In this document: positions 28,714-38,391 of the stretch, one piece after another
Layout of the letters: each line of letters starts with the position of its first letter
How positions within the stretch are numbered: position 1 is the stretch's first letter
DNA from: Streptomyces hygroscopicus
GTDB lineage: Bacteria; Actinomycetota; Actinomycetes; Streptomycetales; Streptomycetaceae
Assembly: GCF_026168105.1 (NCBI RefSeq)
Contig: NZ_LBMW01000008.1
Coordinates: 1-64,000, forward strand
Direction of reading: 5' to 3'
DNA length: 64,000 nt
Notes under the pieces: generated by a model
What the model was told of the DNA's origin: nothing
The model's input: only the letters and a program-made list of their open reading frames with translations
Databases searched by the model: none
Program-made: the position numbers and the translations under genes

Positions 28714-29637
28714 ATGAAGACGACCGAGACCCCCGCCCCGATCCCGGCCGAGTCCGGCGCCTCCGTCAGCAAGGCCGAGGTGTCTCCCGCCCGCCCGCCC
28801 CGGCGGAAGCGGGAGGGCACCGTCCTGAACGTCTTCTCGCACGGCATGCTCGTCCTGTGGGCGTTCATGGTGGTCATGCCGCTGCTGTGGGCGGTGATGA
28901 CGTCCTTCAAGGACGACAACTCGATCTTCAGCTCGCCCTGGTCGCTGCCGGACAAGCTGCACTTCGACAACTGGGCGCGGGCGTGGACCGACGCCAACAT
29001 GAGCGACTACTTCCTCAACACCGTTCTGGTGGTGGGAGGTTCGCTCATCGGCACCCTGGTGCTCGGCTCGATGGCCGCGTACGTCCTGGCCCGCTTCGAC
29101 TTCCCGGGCAATCGGTTCATCTACTACCTGTTCATCGGCGGCATGAGCTTCCCGATCATGCTTGCGCTGGTCCCGCTGTTCTACGTCGTGAACAACATGG
29201 GGCTGCTGAACACGATCCACGGGCTGATCCTCGTCTACATCGCCTACTCGCTGCCCTTCACGGTCTTCTTCCTGACCGCGTTCTTCCGCTCGCTGCCGAC
29301 GTCGGTGGCCGAGGCGGCGTTCGTGGACGGCGCCTCGCACACCCGTACGTTCTTCCAGATCATGCTCCCGATGGCGAAGCCGGGCCTGATCAGCGTGGGG
29401 ATCTTCAACTTCCTGGGCCAGTGGAACCAGTACATGCTCCCGACGGTCCTGAACACCGACCCCGACAAACACGTCCTCACCCAGGGGCTGGTCCAGCTGG
29501 CCGCCAGCCAGGGCTACAAGGGCGACTGGTCCGGACTTTTCGCCGGTCTCGTGATGGCGATGCTGCCCGTCCTCGCGGCCTACATCGTCTTCCAGCGGCA
29601 GGTGGTGCAGGGCCTGACCGCGGGTGCCCTGAAGTAG
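28714..29637 (+). CDS. ngcG: Sugar ABC transporter permease (NgcG-type)
   Basis: 307 aa with six predicted membrane helices after a 45-residue Pro/Ala/Lys-rich cytoplasmic N terminus. The MalG-type EAA loop is AEAAFVDGASHTRTFFQIML. It pairs with the preceding permease. It is the last gene of the ngcEFG operon; the ROK regulator lies 281 bp downstream on the same strand and has its own candidate operator. Confidence 0.87.
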   Translation: MKTTETPAPIPAESGASVSKAEVSPARPPRRKREGTVLNVFSHGMLVLWAFMVVMPLLWAVMTSFKDDNSIFSSPWSLPDKLHFDNWARAWTDANMSDYFLNTVLVVGGSLIGTLVLGSMAAYVLARFDFPGNRFIYYLFIGGMSFPIMLALVPLFYVVNNMGLLNTIHGLILVYIAYSLPFTVFFLTAFFRSLPTSVAEAAFVDGASHTRTFFQIMLPMAKPGLISVGIFNFLGQWNQYMLPTVLNTDPDKHVLTQGLVQLAASQGYKGDWSGLFAGLVMAMLPVLAAYIVFQRQVVQGLTAGALK

Positions 29638-29840
29638 CGGGACGGTACGCCGAGGCAACCGTACGCCATCCGAAAGACCCGGCCCGCCGGCGTCCTCCTC
29701 GTGAACGGGGAGCGGCGTCGGTGTATCCGTCTGCCTTCGGCTTCCGACGACACTGAAATATTTCTCGGTGGTCCCGGATTTCCGTCAAGGACTTGACTGC
29801 GGTAACCCGTTCAGCGGAGCTTGGAGTTCACAACTTGTAA

Positions 29841-29874
29841 GTGACCCGGGTCCCGCTGCTGTGATCCGGGTCAC
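29841..29874. promoter_or_regulatory. GTGACCCGG inverted repeat upstream of the ROK regulator
   Basis: GTGACCCGG (29841-29849) and CCGGGTCAC (29866-29874) are exact complements with a 16-bp gap, 45 bp before the regulator start. It could be an operator for autoregulation or a hairpin in the leader. Confidence 0.45.
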
Positions 29875-29918
29875 ACGGGCGGCATCGTGGCCGCCGGGCA
29901 GAGGGAGTGGATGAGTCG

Positions 29919-31118
29919 ATGGAGACTCCTGGGTCGCAGTCGTCGCTGCACCGAGCAAATCTGGAGCGCGTCGTCCGTGCGGTGCGCCTTGCCGGGTCGC
30001 TCACGCAGGCGGAGATCGCGAGGACGACGGGTCTGTCCGCTGCGACCGTCTCCAATATCGTGCGGGAGCTCAAGGACGGCGGAACGGTCGAGGTCACGCC
30101 CACCTCGGCGGGTGGCCGCCGGGCCCGCAGCGTCTCCCTCAGCGGAGACGCGGGCATCGTCATCGGCGTCGATTTCGGGCACACGCATTTGCGCGTCGCG
30201 GTCGGAAATCTCGCCCATCAGGTACTGGCCGAGGAGTCCGAGCCACTCGATGTGGACGCCTCCGCCGCACAGGGCTTCGACCGGGCGGAAGAGCTGGTCG
30301 GCAGGCTGATCGAGGCGACCGGAGTGAACCGCTCCAAGGTCGCGGGCGTGGGTCTTGGTGTGCCCGGTCCCATCGATGTCGAGTCCGGCACGCTCGGCTC
30401 CACCTCCATCCTGCCGGGGTGGGCCGGCACCAAGCCCGCCGAGGAGCTGCGGGGGCGGCTCGGCGTGCCGGTGTACGTGGACAACGACGCCAACCTCGGC
30501 GCCCTCGGCGAGCTGGTCTGGGGCAGCGGCCGGGGGGTCAAGGACCTGGCGTACATCAAGGTCGCGAGCGGTGTGGGCGCCGGACTGGTGATCGACGGCA
30601 AGATCTACCGCGGGCCCGGCGGTACCGCCGGAGAAATCGGGCATATCACTCTCGACGAATCCGGTCCCGTCTGTCGCTGCGGCAACCGGGGCTGCCTGGA
30701 GACGTTCGCCGCGGCGCGGTACGTGCTGCCGCTCCTCCAGCCCGGCCACGGCGCCGATCTGACCATGGAAGGCGTGGTCAGGCTTGCGCGGGACGGGGAC
30801 CCGGGCTGCCGTCGGGTGATCGCCGACGTCGGGCGCCATATCGGCAGCGGAGTCGCCAATCTCTGCAATCTGCTGAACCCGAGCCGGGTGGTCCTGGGTG
30901 GTGACCTCGCCGAAGCCGGGGAGTTGGTTCTCGGGCCCATCAGGGAGTCGGTCGGCCGGTATGCGATCCCCAGCGCGGCACGTCAACTCTCGGTGCTGCC
31001 GGGGGCGCTCGGAGGCCGTGCGGAGGTGCTCGGAGCGCTGGCCCTCGCGTTGAGCGAAATGGGCGATTCAACCCTTTTGGATGGCACGCTTCCCGCGGTA
31101 GCACCCGTCTTCACTTAG
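29919..31118 (+). CDS. rok7B7: ROK-family transcriptional regulator (Rok7B7-type)
   Basis: 399 aa. An N-terminal winged helix-turn-helix (about residues 8-65, LTQAEIARTTGLSAATVSNI) precedes a ROK sugar-kinase-like domain with the DFGHTHLRVAVGN phosphate loop and the zinc motif CRCGNRGCLET. In S. coelicolor the regulator at this locus (SCO6008) affects carbon catabolite repression, antibiotic production and the adjacent xylFGH genes. The start METPGSQSSLHRANLERV is chosen with GGGAG 11 bases upstream; a GTG at 29907 is possible. Inverted repeats lie both before and after the gene. Confidence 0.87.
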   Translation: METPGSQSSLHRANLERVVRAVRLAGSLTQAEIARTTGLSAATVSNIVRELKDGGTVEVTPTSAGGRRARSVSLSGDAGIVIGVDFGHTHLRVAVGNLAHQVLAEESEPLDVDASAAQGFDRAEELVGRLIEATGVNRSKVAGVGLGVPGPIDVESGTLGSTSILPGWAGTKPAEELRGRLGVPVYVDNDANLGALGELVWGSGRGVKDLAYIKVASGVGAGLVIDGKIYRGPGGTAGEIGHITLDESGPVCRCGNRGCLETFAAARYVLPLLQPGHGADLTMEGVVRLARDGDPGCRRVIADVGRHIGSGVANLCNLLNPSRVVLGGDLAEAGELVLGPIRESVGRYAIPSAARQLSVLPGALGGRAEVLGALALALSEMGDSTLLDGTLPAVAPVFT

Positions 31119-31124
31119 AGAACG

Positions 31125-31208
31125 GATGGCACCGTTGCCATCTCGTTAAGGATTTACTTCTTGACGTCGAACCTGCGGCCGAGTTGACTTCCAGCCACCT
31201 CGGCCGCA
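31125..31208 (+). promoter_or_regulatory. Two inverted repeats between rok7B7 and xylF
   Basis: GATGGCA-CCGT-TGCCATC at 31125-31142 is operator-like. TGCGGCCGAG (31174-31183) pairs with CTCGGCCGCA (31199-31208) as a 10-bp stem that could end the regulator transcript. TTGACG at 31161-31166 could be a -35 for xylF. Confidence 0.45.
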
Positions 31209-31239
31209 ACGACGCGGCCTCGTCAGGGAGGTTTGTGAA

Positions 31240-32355
31240 GTGAACACGCGTATGCGTCGTGCGGCCTTTGCCGTTGCTGCTGGTGCCATGGCCGTCTCGC
31301 TGGCCGCCTGCGGCAGCGCCAAGCAGTCTGGTGGTGGTTCTTCCTCGGCGTCCTCCGGCGCCAAGAAGGGCGACGCCATCAAGGTCGGTCTGCTTCTCCC
31401 CGAGAACCAGACCGCCCGCTACGAGAAGTTCGACCGTCCCTTGATCGAGAAGAAGGTCAAGGAGCTCACGAACGGCAAGGGCGAGGTCGTCTACGCCAAC
31501 GCCAAGCAGGACGCGAGCCAGCAGAACCAGCAGGTCGAGACCATGATCACCAACAAGGTCGACGTGCTGATCGTGGACGCGGTGGACTCCGCGGCCATCC
31601 AGAACTCCGTCCAGAAGGCCAAGGAAGCCGGCATCCCCGTCGTCGCGTACGACCGACTGGCGCAGGGCCCCATCAGCGCCTACACCTCGTTCGACAACGA
31701 GACCGTCGGCAAGACCCAGGGCGAGGCCCTCCTCAAGGCCCTCGGCGACAAGGCCAAGTCCGGCAAGATAGTGATGATGAACGGCTCCGTCACCGACCCG
31801 AACGCCGCGCAGTTCAAGAAGGGCGCCCACGAGGTGCTCGACGGCAAGGTGAACGTCGGCAAGGAGTACGACACCAAGGACTGGAAGCCGGAGAACGCCA
31901 ACACCAACATGGAGGGCGCCATCTCCGCCCTCGGCAAGCAGAACATCGTCGGTGTCTACTCCGCCAACGACGGCATGGCCGGCGGTATCATCACCGCCCT
32001 CAAGGCCGCAGGCATCTCCAACATCCCGGTGACCGGCCAGGATGCGGAGCTCGCCGGTGTGCAGCGCATCGTCTCCGGTGACCAGTACATGAGCGTCTAC
32101 AAGCCGTACGCCCCCGAGGCCGACGCCGCCGCCGAGATGGCCGTCGCGCTCGCCCAGGGCAAGTCGCTCGACTCGGTAGCCAAGGACAAGGTCGACAGCC
32201 CGACCACCAAGCAGGTTCCGTCGGTCCTGGTCCCGGTGCAGTCGCTGACCAAGGACAACATCAAGGACACCGTCGTCAAGGACGGCGTCTACACGGTCGC
32301 CGACATCTGCACCGCCCAGTTCAAGGCGGCCTGCGACAAGATCGGCCTGAAGTAA
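31240..32355 (+). CDS. xylF: Sugar ABC transporter substrate-binding lipoprotein, xylose type
   Basis: 371 aa. The signal peptide ends with lipobox LAAC at Cys24, followed by a Ser/Gly/Ala linker and a periplasmic-binding-protein type I fold (RbsB/XylF-like; TDPNAAQFKKGAHEVLDGK, YSANDGMAGGIITALKAAGI). It would capture a pentose outside the cell, by context D-xylose. The GTG at 31240 follows GGGAGG with 8-base spacing. A strong hairpin separates it from the ATPase gene, a usual way to obtain excess binding protein over membrane components. Confidence 0.85.
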   Translation: MNTRMRRAAFAVAAGAMAVSLAACGSAKQSGGGSSSASSGAKKGDAIKVGLLLPENQTARYEKFDRPLIEKKVKELTNGKGEVVYANAKQDASQQNQQVETMITNKVDVLIVDAVDSAAIQNSVQKAKEAGIPVVAYDRLAQGPISAYTSFDNETVGKTQGEALLKALGDKAKSGKIVMMNGSVTDPNAAQFKKGAHEVLDGKVNVGKEYDTKDWKPENANTNMEGAISALGKQNIVGVYSANDGMAGGIITALKAAGISNIPVTGQDAELAGVQRIVSGDQYMSVYKPYAPEADAAAEMAVALAQGKSLDSVAKDKVDSPTTKQVPSVLVPVQSLTKDNIKDTVVKDGVYTVADICTAQFKAACDKIGLK

Positions 32356-32373
32356 GCGACTCCGAGTCCTTTC

Positions 32374-32409
32374 CCCGTACGGGAATTCGTCCTTGAATTC
32401 CCGTACGGG
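32374..32409 (+). terminator. Hairpin between xylF and xylG (partial terminator or mRNA stabiliser)
   Basis: CCCGTACGGGAATTC (32374-32388) pairs exactly with GAATTCCCGTACGGG (32395-32409) around a 6-base loop, 18 bp after the xylF stop. Because xylG and xylH continue in the same direction, partial termination is more likely than full. Confidence 0.75.
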
Positions 32410-32428
32410 ACTGGCACACAAAGGCTCC

Positions 32429-32478
32429 TCCGGCGCCCCGTGTTCACCAGCCCCGCAAGCTCGTTGCGGGGCGCCGGA
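32429..32478 (+). promoter_or_regulatory. Second, nested hairpin in the xylF-xylG spacer
   Basis: An outer stem TCCGGCGCCCC (32429-32439) / GGGGCGCCGGA (32468-32478) competes with an inner stem CCCCGCAA (32451-32458) / TTGCGGGG (32464-32471) for the same GGGG. It ends 66 bp before the xylG start. Confidence 0.5.
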
Positions 32479-32543
32479 CGGAATATCCCCCCAAACTTCT
32501 GCACAACCTCCCGCCGGGTCAGGCGGCGAAGGAGATGGTTCAC

Positions 32544-33326
32544 GTGTCCGCTACGCCCGTGCTGGCGTTGCGCGGGGTCTCCAAGCGGTTCGGTGCCGTT
32601 CAGGCGCTCACCGACGTAGAGCTTGAGGTCCACGCCGGTGAGGTGGTCGCCCTGGTCGGCGACAACGGCGCCGGAAAATCCACGCTGGTCAAGACGATCG
32701 CCGGCGTGCACCCCATCGATGAGGGCGCCATCGAATGGGAAGGCAGCAAGGTCCAGATCAGCAAGCCGCACGACGCCCAGGACCTTGGCATCGCGACGGT
32801 GTACCAGGACCTCGCGCTGTGCGACAACATCGACGTCGTCGGCAACCTCTACCTGGGCCGGGAGATCCGCAGGCGCGGAGTCCTGGACGAGGTGGAGATG
32901 GAGCGCCGCTCGCGCGAACTCCTCGACACGCTGTCGATCCGCATTCCCAGCGTCCGTATCCCGATCGCCTCGCTCTCCGGCGGTCAGCGCCAGACCGTGG
33001 CCATCGCCCGCTCCATGCTCGGTGAGCCGAAGCTGGTCATCCTCGACGAGCCCACCGCCGCCCTCGGCGTCGAGCAGACCGCGCAGGTGCTCGACCTCGT
33101 GGAGCGGCTGCGGGAACGCGGCCACGCCGTGATCCTCATCAGCCACAACATGGCCGATGTGAAGGCTGTCGCCGACAAGGTGGCGGTGCTCCGTCTGGGG
33201 CGCAACAACGGCGTCTTCGAGGTCAAGTCGACCTCGCAGGAAGAGATCATCTCCGCCATCACCGGCGCCACGGACAACGCCGTGACCCGTCGTGCGGCGC
33301 GCACCAATGGGGAGATCAAGAAGTGA
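32544..33326 (+). CDS. xylG: Sugar ABC transporter ATP-binding protein, single ABC domain
   Basis: 260 aa. Walker A is GDNGAGKST, the signature LSGGQRQ, Walker B LVILDEPTAALG, and the switch His is in ISHN. Most CUT2 sugar ATPases are about 500 aa with two fused ABC domains; this one has only one, so a homodimer must power the transporter. The GTG at 32544 is preferred because AAGGAG sits 9 bases upstream but directly abuts the ATG at 32535. Its stop overlaps the permease start by 4 bp (GTGA). Confidence 0.87.
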   Translation: MSATPVLALRGVSKRFGAVQALTDVELEVHAGEVVALVGDNGAGKSTLVKTIAGVHPIDEGAIEWEGSKVQISKPHDAQDLGIATVYQDLALCDNIDVVGNLYLGREIRRRGVLDEVEMERRSRELLDTLSIRIPSVRIPIASLSGGQRQTVAIARSMLGEPKLVILDEPTAALGVEQTAQVLDLVERLRERGHAVILISHNMADVKAVADKVAVLRLGRNNGVFEVKSTSQEEIISAITGATDNAVTRRAARTNGEIKK

Positions 33327-34615
33327 GCATCGACAAGACCTCCACGCCTCCCGAGGACCACGTCGTGGAGAACACCGAGGCGGCCGCCCAGGCGGTCACC
33401 GCCGTCGACCCCCGGCTGCTGGTGCGCGAACAGGGCTTCGCGGGCTACCTGACCGAGTTCAAGCGGAAGATGAAGGCGGGTGACCTCGGTGCCATCCCGG
33501 TCGTCATCGGTCTGGCGATCATCTGGATCATCTTCCAGAGCCTGAACTCCAACTTCCTCACCGCGGGCAACCTTTCCGACATCTCCGTCGCCATGGTCGG
33601 CACGGGCATGATCGCCGTCGGTATCGTCTTCGTGCTGCTGCTCGGCGAGATCGACCTGTCGGTCGGCTCGGTCTCCGGAGTCGCGGGCGCCGCCTACGCG
33701 GTGCTGACCGTCACGCACGGCATGTCCGCGTGGCTCGCTTTCGTACTGGCCATCCTCACGGGTACGGTCGCCGGCGCGCTCCACGGCTTCGTCTTCGCGA
33801 AGATCGGTGTGCCCGCCTTCGCGGTCACCCTGGCCGGTCTGCTGTTCTGGAACGGCTTCATGCTCCAGATCCTCGGCGACAGTGGCACCATCAACCTCGA
33901 CGGCGAGGGCCTCGTCGCCAAGCTGACCAGCTACTACTTCTCCGATGTGGCCGCCGCATACGGGCTCGCCGTCGCGGTGACGGTGCTCTACTTCCTCAGC
34001 TCCTACTTCGGCAACAGGCGCCGCGAGGCCGCCGGTGTGCCGTCCCGGCCGCTGAGCGAGACCGTCCTGCGCACCGCGCTTCTGGCGGTCCTCGCCTTCG
34101 CCGTGGCAGCCGTCTACAACCAGTACAAGGGCCTGCCGCTCGCTGTCGTGATCTTCATCGGCATCCTGCTGGTCACCGACTTCGTGCTGCGCCGCACCGC
34201 GTACGGCCGGAAGATCTTCGCCCTCGGCGGCAGCGTCGAGGCCTCCCGGCGTGCCGGCATCAACGTGGCCATGGTCCGGATCTCGGTCTTCGCGATCTCC
34301 GGCACGTTCGCCGCGATCGGCGGTCTGTTCATCGCCTCGAAGATCGCCTCCGCCAACCAGGGAGCCGGTGGCGGTGACCTGCTGATGAACGCGATCGCCG
34401 CGGCGGTGATCGGTGGCACGTCGCTGTTCGGTGGACGCGGCCGTACCTGGAACGCGTTGCTCGGTGTGCTGGTGATCGTGTCGATCCAGTACGGGCTCGC
34501 CCTGGAGGGCATCGCCTCGCCGGTTCAGTACATGATCACCGGTGGTGTTCTGCTGGCCACCGTCGTCATTGACGCGGTGACCCGCAAGACGCAGAAGACC
34601 GCGGGTCGGGCGTAG
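33323..34615 (+). CDS. xylH: Sugar ABC transporter permease, XylH type
   Basis: 430 aa, CUT2 permease with about ten to twelve membrane helices after a 55-residue soluble N terminus. Family motifs are LLGEIDLSVGSVSGVAGAAY and AAAVIGGTSLFGGRGRTWNA. A hydrophilic loop around residue 230-250 (GNRRREAAGVPSRPLSE) is cytoplasmic. It is coupled to xylG by a GTGA overlap and is the last gene of xylFGH. Confidence 0.9.
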   Translation: MSIDKTSTPPEDHVVENTEAAAQAVTAVDPRLLVREQGFAGYLTEFKRKMKAGDLGAIPVVIGLAIIWIIFQSLNSNFLTAGNLSDISVAMVGTGMIAVGIVFVLLLGEIDLSVGSVSGVAGAAYAVLTVTHGMSAWLAFVLAILTGTVAGALHGFVFAKIGVPAFAVTLAGLLFWNGFMLQILGDSGTINLDGEGLVAKLTSYYFSDVAAAYGLAVAVTVLYFLSSYFGNRRREAAGVPSRPLSETVLRTALLAVLAFAVAAVYNQYKGLPLAVVIFIGILLVTDFVLRRTAYGRKIFALGGSVEASRRAGINVAMVRISVFAISGTFAAIGGLFIASKIASANQGAGGGDLLMNAIAAAVIGGTSLFGGRGRTWNALLGVLVIVSIQYGLALEGIASPVQYMITGGVLLATVVIDAVTRKTQKTAGRA

Positions 34616-34639
34616 CCACTCGCCGTACCCCCCTTTGAC

Positions 34640-34673
34640 CTGTGCCCGGTACCAATGGCGGTACCGGGCACAG
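34640..34673 (+). terminator. Terminator after xylH
   Basis: TGTGCCCGGTACC (34641-34653) and GGTACCGGGCACA (34660-34672) form a 13-bp perfect stem 25 bp after the xylH stop; one further C-G pair can extend it. Confidence 0.85.
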
Positions 34674-34791
34674 TCATGGGGTGGCGAAAGTGTGGCGGCC
34701 AAGGTGAGGGCCGCCCAAGATCCGCACAGACGGAACATTAGACTCGACGGGCCCGGCAAGCTCGACACAGCTCTACTGCAAGGAGGCACGG

Positions 34792-36726
34792 GTGCCGCTG
34801 CTGACCCGCATCAGGGGACCGCGCGATCTGGACCGGCTCAGCCTGGAGCAGCTGGACCAGCTGGCAGAGGAGATCCGGACCTTCCTCGTCGACGCCGTGT
34901 CCAAGACCGGCGGCCACCTGGGCCCCAACCTCGGTGTGGTCGAGCTCACCATCGCCCTGCACCGCGTCTTCGACTCGCCCAGGGACAAAGTCCTCTTCGA
35001 CACCGGTCACCAGGCCTATGTGCACAAGCTGCTCACCGGCCGTCAGGACTTCTCGCAGCTGCGCAGCAAGGGCGGACTGTCCGGCTATCCCTCGCGTGCC
35101 GAGTCCGAGCACGACATCATCGAGAACTCGCACGCCTCCACGGTTCTCGGCTGGGCCGACGGTCTGGCCAAGGCCAACCAGCTTCTGGAGCGGGACAGCC
35201 ATGTCGTCGCAGTCATCGGTGACGGCGCTCTCACCGGCGGCATGGCCTGGGAGGCGCTCAACAACATCGCGGACGCCAAGGACCGCCCGCTGGTCATCGT
35301 CGTCAACGACAACGAGCGTTCCTACGCCCCCACGATCGGCGGCCTCGCCAACCATCTGGCCACCCTGCGCACCACCGACGGCTACGAGCGCTTCCTGGCC
35401 CGCGGCAAGGACCTGCTGGAGCGCACGCCCGTCGTCGGCAAGCCCCTCTACGAGACGCTGCACGGCGCCAAGAAGGGCCTGAAGGACTTCATCGCCCCGC
35501 AGGGCATGTTCGAGGACCTGGGCCTGAAGTACGTCGGCCCGATCGACGGCCACAACATCGAGGCCCTGGAGTCGGCGCTGGCCCGAGCCAAGCGGTTCGG
35601 CGGCCCGGTCATCGTGCACTGCCTCACCGAGAAGGGCCGCGGCTACAAGCCCGCCGAGCAGGACGAGGCCGACCGCTTCCACGGCATCGGCCCGATCCAC
35701 CCCGACACCGGGCTGCCCATCAAGGCGGGCGCCGCCAGCTGGACCTCCGTCTTCGGCGACGAGATGGTCAGGCTCGGCCGTGAGCGCGAGGACATCGTCG
35801 CCATCACCGCGGCGATGCTGCAGCCCGTGGGCCTGAAGAAGTTCGCGGATGTCTTCCCGAACCGCATCTACGACGTCGGCATCGCCGAGCAGCACGGCGC
35901 GGTCTCCGCGGCCGGCCTCGCCACCGGTGGACTGCACCCGGTCTTCGCGGTGTACGCGACCTTCCTCAACCGCGCCTTCGACCAGGTCCTCATGGACGTC
36001 GCCCTGCACAAGTGCGGGGTGACCTTCGTGCTCGACCGGGCCGGCGTGACCGGCGACGACGGTGCCTCGCACAACGGCATGTGGGACATGTCGATGCTCC
36101 AGGTCGTGCCGGGTCTGCGGATCGCCGCCCCGCGCGACGCCGAACAGCTGCGCGCCCAGCTGCGCGAGGCGGTCGAGGTCGACGACGCGCCGACCGTGCT
36201 GCGCTACTCCAAGGGTGTCGTCGGACCTGCTGTCCCCGCCGTGGGCACGGTCGGTGGCATGGACGTGCTGCGCAAGGCGGAGGCCGCCGTGCCCGACGTG
36301 CTGCTGGTCTCCGTCGGCGCGCTCGCGCCCATGTGCCTGGAGATCGCCGCTCTCCTCGACAAGCAGGGCATCTCCACCACCGTCGTCGACCCGCGCTGGG
36401 TCAAGCCCGTCGACGAGGCGCTGGCCCCGCTCGCCGAGCGGCACCGCGTGGTCGTCACGGTCGAGGACAACTCCCGCGCCGGCGGTGTCGGTTCGGCGAT
36501 CGCGCAGGCTCTGCGCGACGCGGGCGTCGACGTCCCGCTGCGCGACTTCGGCATCCCGCCGCGCTTCCTCGACCACGCGTCCCGCAAGGAAGTCCTGGCG
36601 GAGATCGGCCTGACCGCGCCGGACATCGCCCGCCAGGTCACCGGGCTCGTCTCCAAGCTCGACGGCCGGTTCGGCCGTACGAGCGCGGCCCGCGCCGTGG
36701 ACTCGGTGGAGTCCGCACGCGACTGA
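34792..36726 (+). CDS. dxs: 1-deoxy-D-xylulose-5-phosphate synthase
   Basis: 644 aa, full length. It condenses pyruvate and glyceraldehyde-3-phosphate with thiamine diphosphate, the first step of the MEP isoprenoid pathway. The TPP motif is [20 protein letters not shown]; the active-site histidine region is [15 protein letters not shown]; the pyrimidine-binding region has [20 protein letters not shown] and the catalytic glutamate in [10 protein letters not shown]. The GTG at 34792 follows AAGGAGG. It is a single gene with terminators on both sides. Confidence 0.97.
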   Translation: MPLLTRIRGPRDLDRLSLEQLDQLAEEIRTFLVDAVSKTGGHLGPNLGVVELTIALHRVFDSPRDKVLFDTGHQAYVHKLLTGRQDFSQLRSKGGLSGYPSRAESEHDIIENSHASTVLGWADGLAKANQLLERDSHVVAVIGDGALTGGMAWEALNNIADAKDRPLVIVVNDNERSYAPTIGGLANHLATLRTTDGYERFLARGKDLLERTPVVGKPLYETLHGAKKGLKDFIAPQGMFEDLGLKYVGPIDGHNIEALESALARAKRFGGPVIVHCLTEKGRGYKPAEQDEADRFHGIGPIHPDTGLPIKAGAASWTSVFGDEMVRLGREREDIVAITAAMLQPVGLKKFADVFPNRIYDVGIAEQHGAVSAAGLATGGLHPVFAVYATFLNRAFDQVLMDVALHKCGVTFVLDRAGVTGDDGASHNGMWDMSMLQVVPGLRIAAPRDAEQLRAQLREAVEVDDAPTVLRYSKGVVGPAVPAVGTVGGMDVLRKAEAAVPDVLLVSVGALAPMCLEIAALLDKQGISTTVVDPRWVKPVDEALAPLAERHRVVVTVEDNSRAGGVGSAIAQALRDAGVDVPLRDFGIPPRFLDHASRKEVLAEIGLTAPDIARQVTGLVSKLDGRFGRTSAARAVDSVESARD

Positions 36727-36746
36727 GGTGACCGGACGGTCCGCAC

Positions 36747-36786
36747 GGGCCGGTTTCACCGCCCTTTACGGTGGTGAAACCGGCCC
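36747..36786 (+). terminator. Terminator after dxs
   Basis: GGGCCGGTTTCACC (36747-36760) and its exact complement (36773-36786) form a 14-bp stem 20 bp after the stop. Confidence 0.88.
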
Positions 36787-36872
36787 ATTTGCGTGAATCG
36801 AACCCACACGGGGCATACGGACTGGACACCCTCTCGATCATGTCGGGGACGGCAAGCGTGGGAGGCAGGCCC

Positions 36873-38366
36873 GTGAGCAGCACCCTCTTCCGGACGAAGA
36901 ACGTCGAGCAGTCGATCCAGGACACGGAGGAACCCGAGCACGCGCTCAAGAAAACCCTGACGGCGCTGGATCTGACCGTGTTCGGTGTCGGTGTCATCAT
37001 CGGCACCGGCATCTTCGTGCTGACCGGCAAGGTCGCCAAGGAGAACGCGGGACCCTCCGTCTCGCTCTCCTTCGTCGTGGCCGGCGTCGTCTGCGCGCTC
37101 GCGGCCCTCTGCTACGCGGAGTTCGCCTCCACGGTCCCGGTCGCGGGGTCGGCGTACACGTTCTCGTACGCCACGCTCGGAGAGCTGCCGGCCTGGATCA
37201 TCGGCTGGGACCTGGTCCTGGAGTTCGCGCTGGGCACGGCGGTGGTCGCCGTCGGCTGGTCCGGGTACATCCGCTCGCTGCTCGACAACGCGGGCTGGCA
37301 TCTGCCCGGCCGTCTCGGCGGCCGGGAGGGGGCGCACGGGTTCGGCTTCGACATCCTCGCCGCCGCGCTCGTCCTCGTGCTCACCGCGATCCTCGTCCTC
37401 GGCATGAAGCTCTCGGCCCGGGTCACCCAGCTGGTCGTCGCCATCAAGGTGACCGTGGTGCTGATCGTGATCATCGGGGGCGCCTTCTTCATCAACGGCC
37501 ACAACTACGAGCCGTTCATCCCGAACGCGCAACCGGTGGCGGCGGGCGGCAGCCTCAAGGCCCCGCTCATCCAGCTGCTCGCCGGCTGGGCGCCGTCCAA
37601 CTACGGGGTGATGGGCATCTTCACCGCCGCGTCCGTGGTCTTCTTCGCGTTCATCGGCTTCGACATCGTGGCCACGACCGCCGAGGAGACCAAGAACCCG
37701 CAGCGCGACATGCCGCGCGGCATCCTCGGCTCCCTCCTCATCTGCACCGTGCTGTACGTGGCGGTGTCGATCGTCGTCACCGGGATGGAGCACTACACCC
37801 GGCTGACCGTGGACGCCCCGCTCGCCGACGCGTTCAAGGCCATCGGGCATCCGTTCTACGCGGGCGTGATCAGCTTCGGTGCCGCGATCGGCCTGACGAC
37901 CGTCTGTCTGATCCTGCTGCTGGGCCAGAGCCGGATCTTCTTCGCGATGAGCCGCGACGGACTGCTGCCGCGCTTCTTCTCCCGCGTCCACCCGCGCTTC
38001 AAGACCCCGCACCGGCCCACCATCCTGCTCGGCGTGGTCATCGCCGTCGTCGCGGGCTTCACGAGCCTCAGCGAACTCGCCGAACTGGTCAACATCGGCA
38101 CGCTCTTCGCCTTCATCGTCGTGGCGATCGGCGTGGTCGTCCTGCGCCGGACGCGCCCCGATCTGCATCGCGCCTTCCGCACCCCGTTCGTTCCGGTGGT
38201 GCCGATCCTGTCGGTGTGCGCCTCGCTGTGGCTGATGCTGAACCTGCCGGCCGAGACCTGGCTGCGGTTCGCGATCTGGCTGGTCATCGGCTGCGCCGTG
38301 TACTTCCTCTACGGGCGCTCGCACAGCCGGGTGGGCATCGAGGAGGAGGCGCGGGCGACCAGGTGA
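36873..38366 (+). CDS. APC-family (cationic) amino acid permease
   Basis: 497 aa with about 12 to 14 membrane helices. TVFGVGVIIGTGIFVLTGKV is the APC signature of the first helix, and FIGFDIVATTAEETKNPQRD is the conserved loop of CAT-type transporters. It imports an amino acid by proton or sodium coupling; substrate unknown. The GTG at 36873 has GGAGG 7 bases upstream; the upstream in-frame ATG at 36840 lacks one. A MITE-like element begins 26 bp beyond its stop. Confidence 0.88.
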   Translation: MSSTLFRTKNVEQSIQDTEEPEHALKKTLTALDLTVFGVGVIIGTGIFVLTGKVAKENAGPSVSLSFVVAGVVCALAALCYAEFASTVPVAGSAYTFSYATLGELPAWIIGWDLVLEFALGTAVVAVGWSGYIRSLLDNAGWHLPGRLGGREGAHGFGFDILAAALVLVLTAILVLGMKLSARVTQLVVAIKVTVVLIVIIGGAFFINGHNYEPFIPNAQPVAAGGSLKAPLIQLLAGWAPSNYGVMGIFTAASVVFFAFIGFDIVATTAEETKNPQRDMPRGILGSLLICTVLYVAVSIVVTGMEHYTRLTVDAPLADAFKAIGHPFYAGVISFGAAIGLTTVCLILLLGQSRIFFAMSRDGLLPRFFSRVHPRFKTPHRPTILLGVVIAVVAGFTSLSELAELVNIGTLFAFIVVAIGVVVLRRTRPDLHRAFRTPFVPVVPILSVCASLWLMLNLPAETWLRFAIWLVIGCAVYFLYGRSHSRVGIEEEARATR

Positions 38367-38391
38367 GAGGGCGTCCGCGTGAAAGGTGCCC

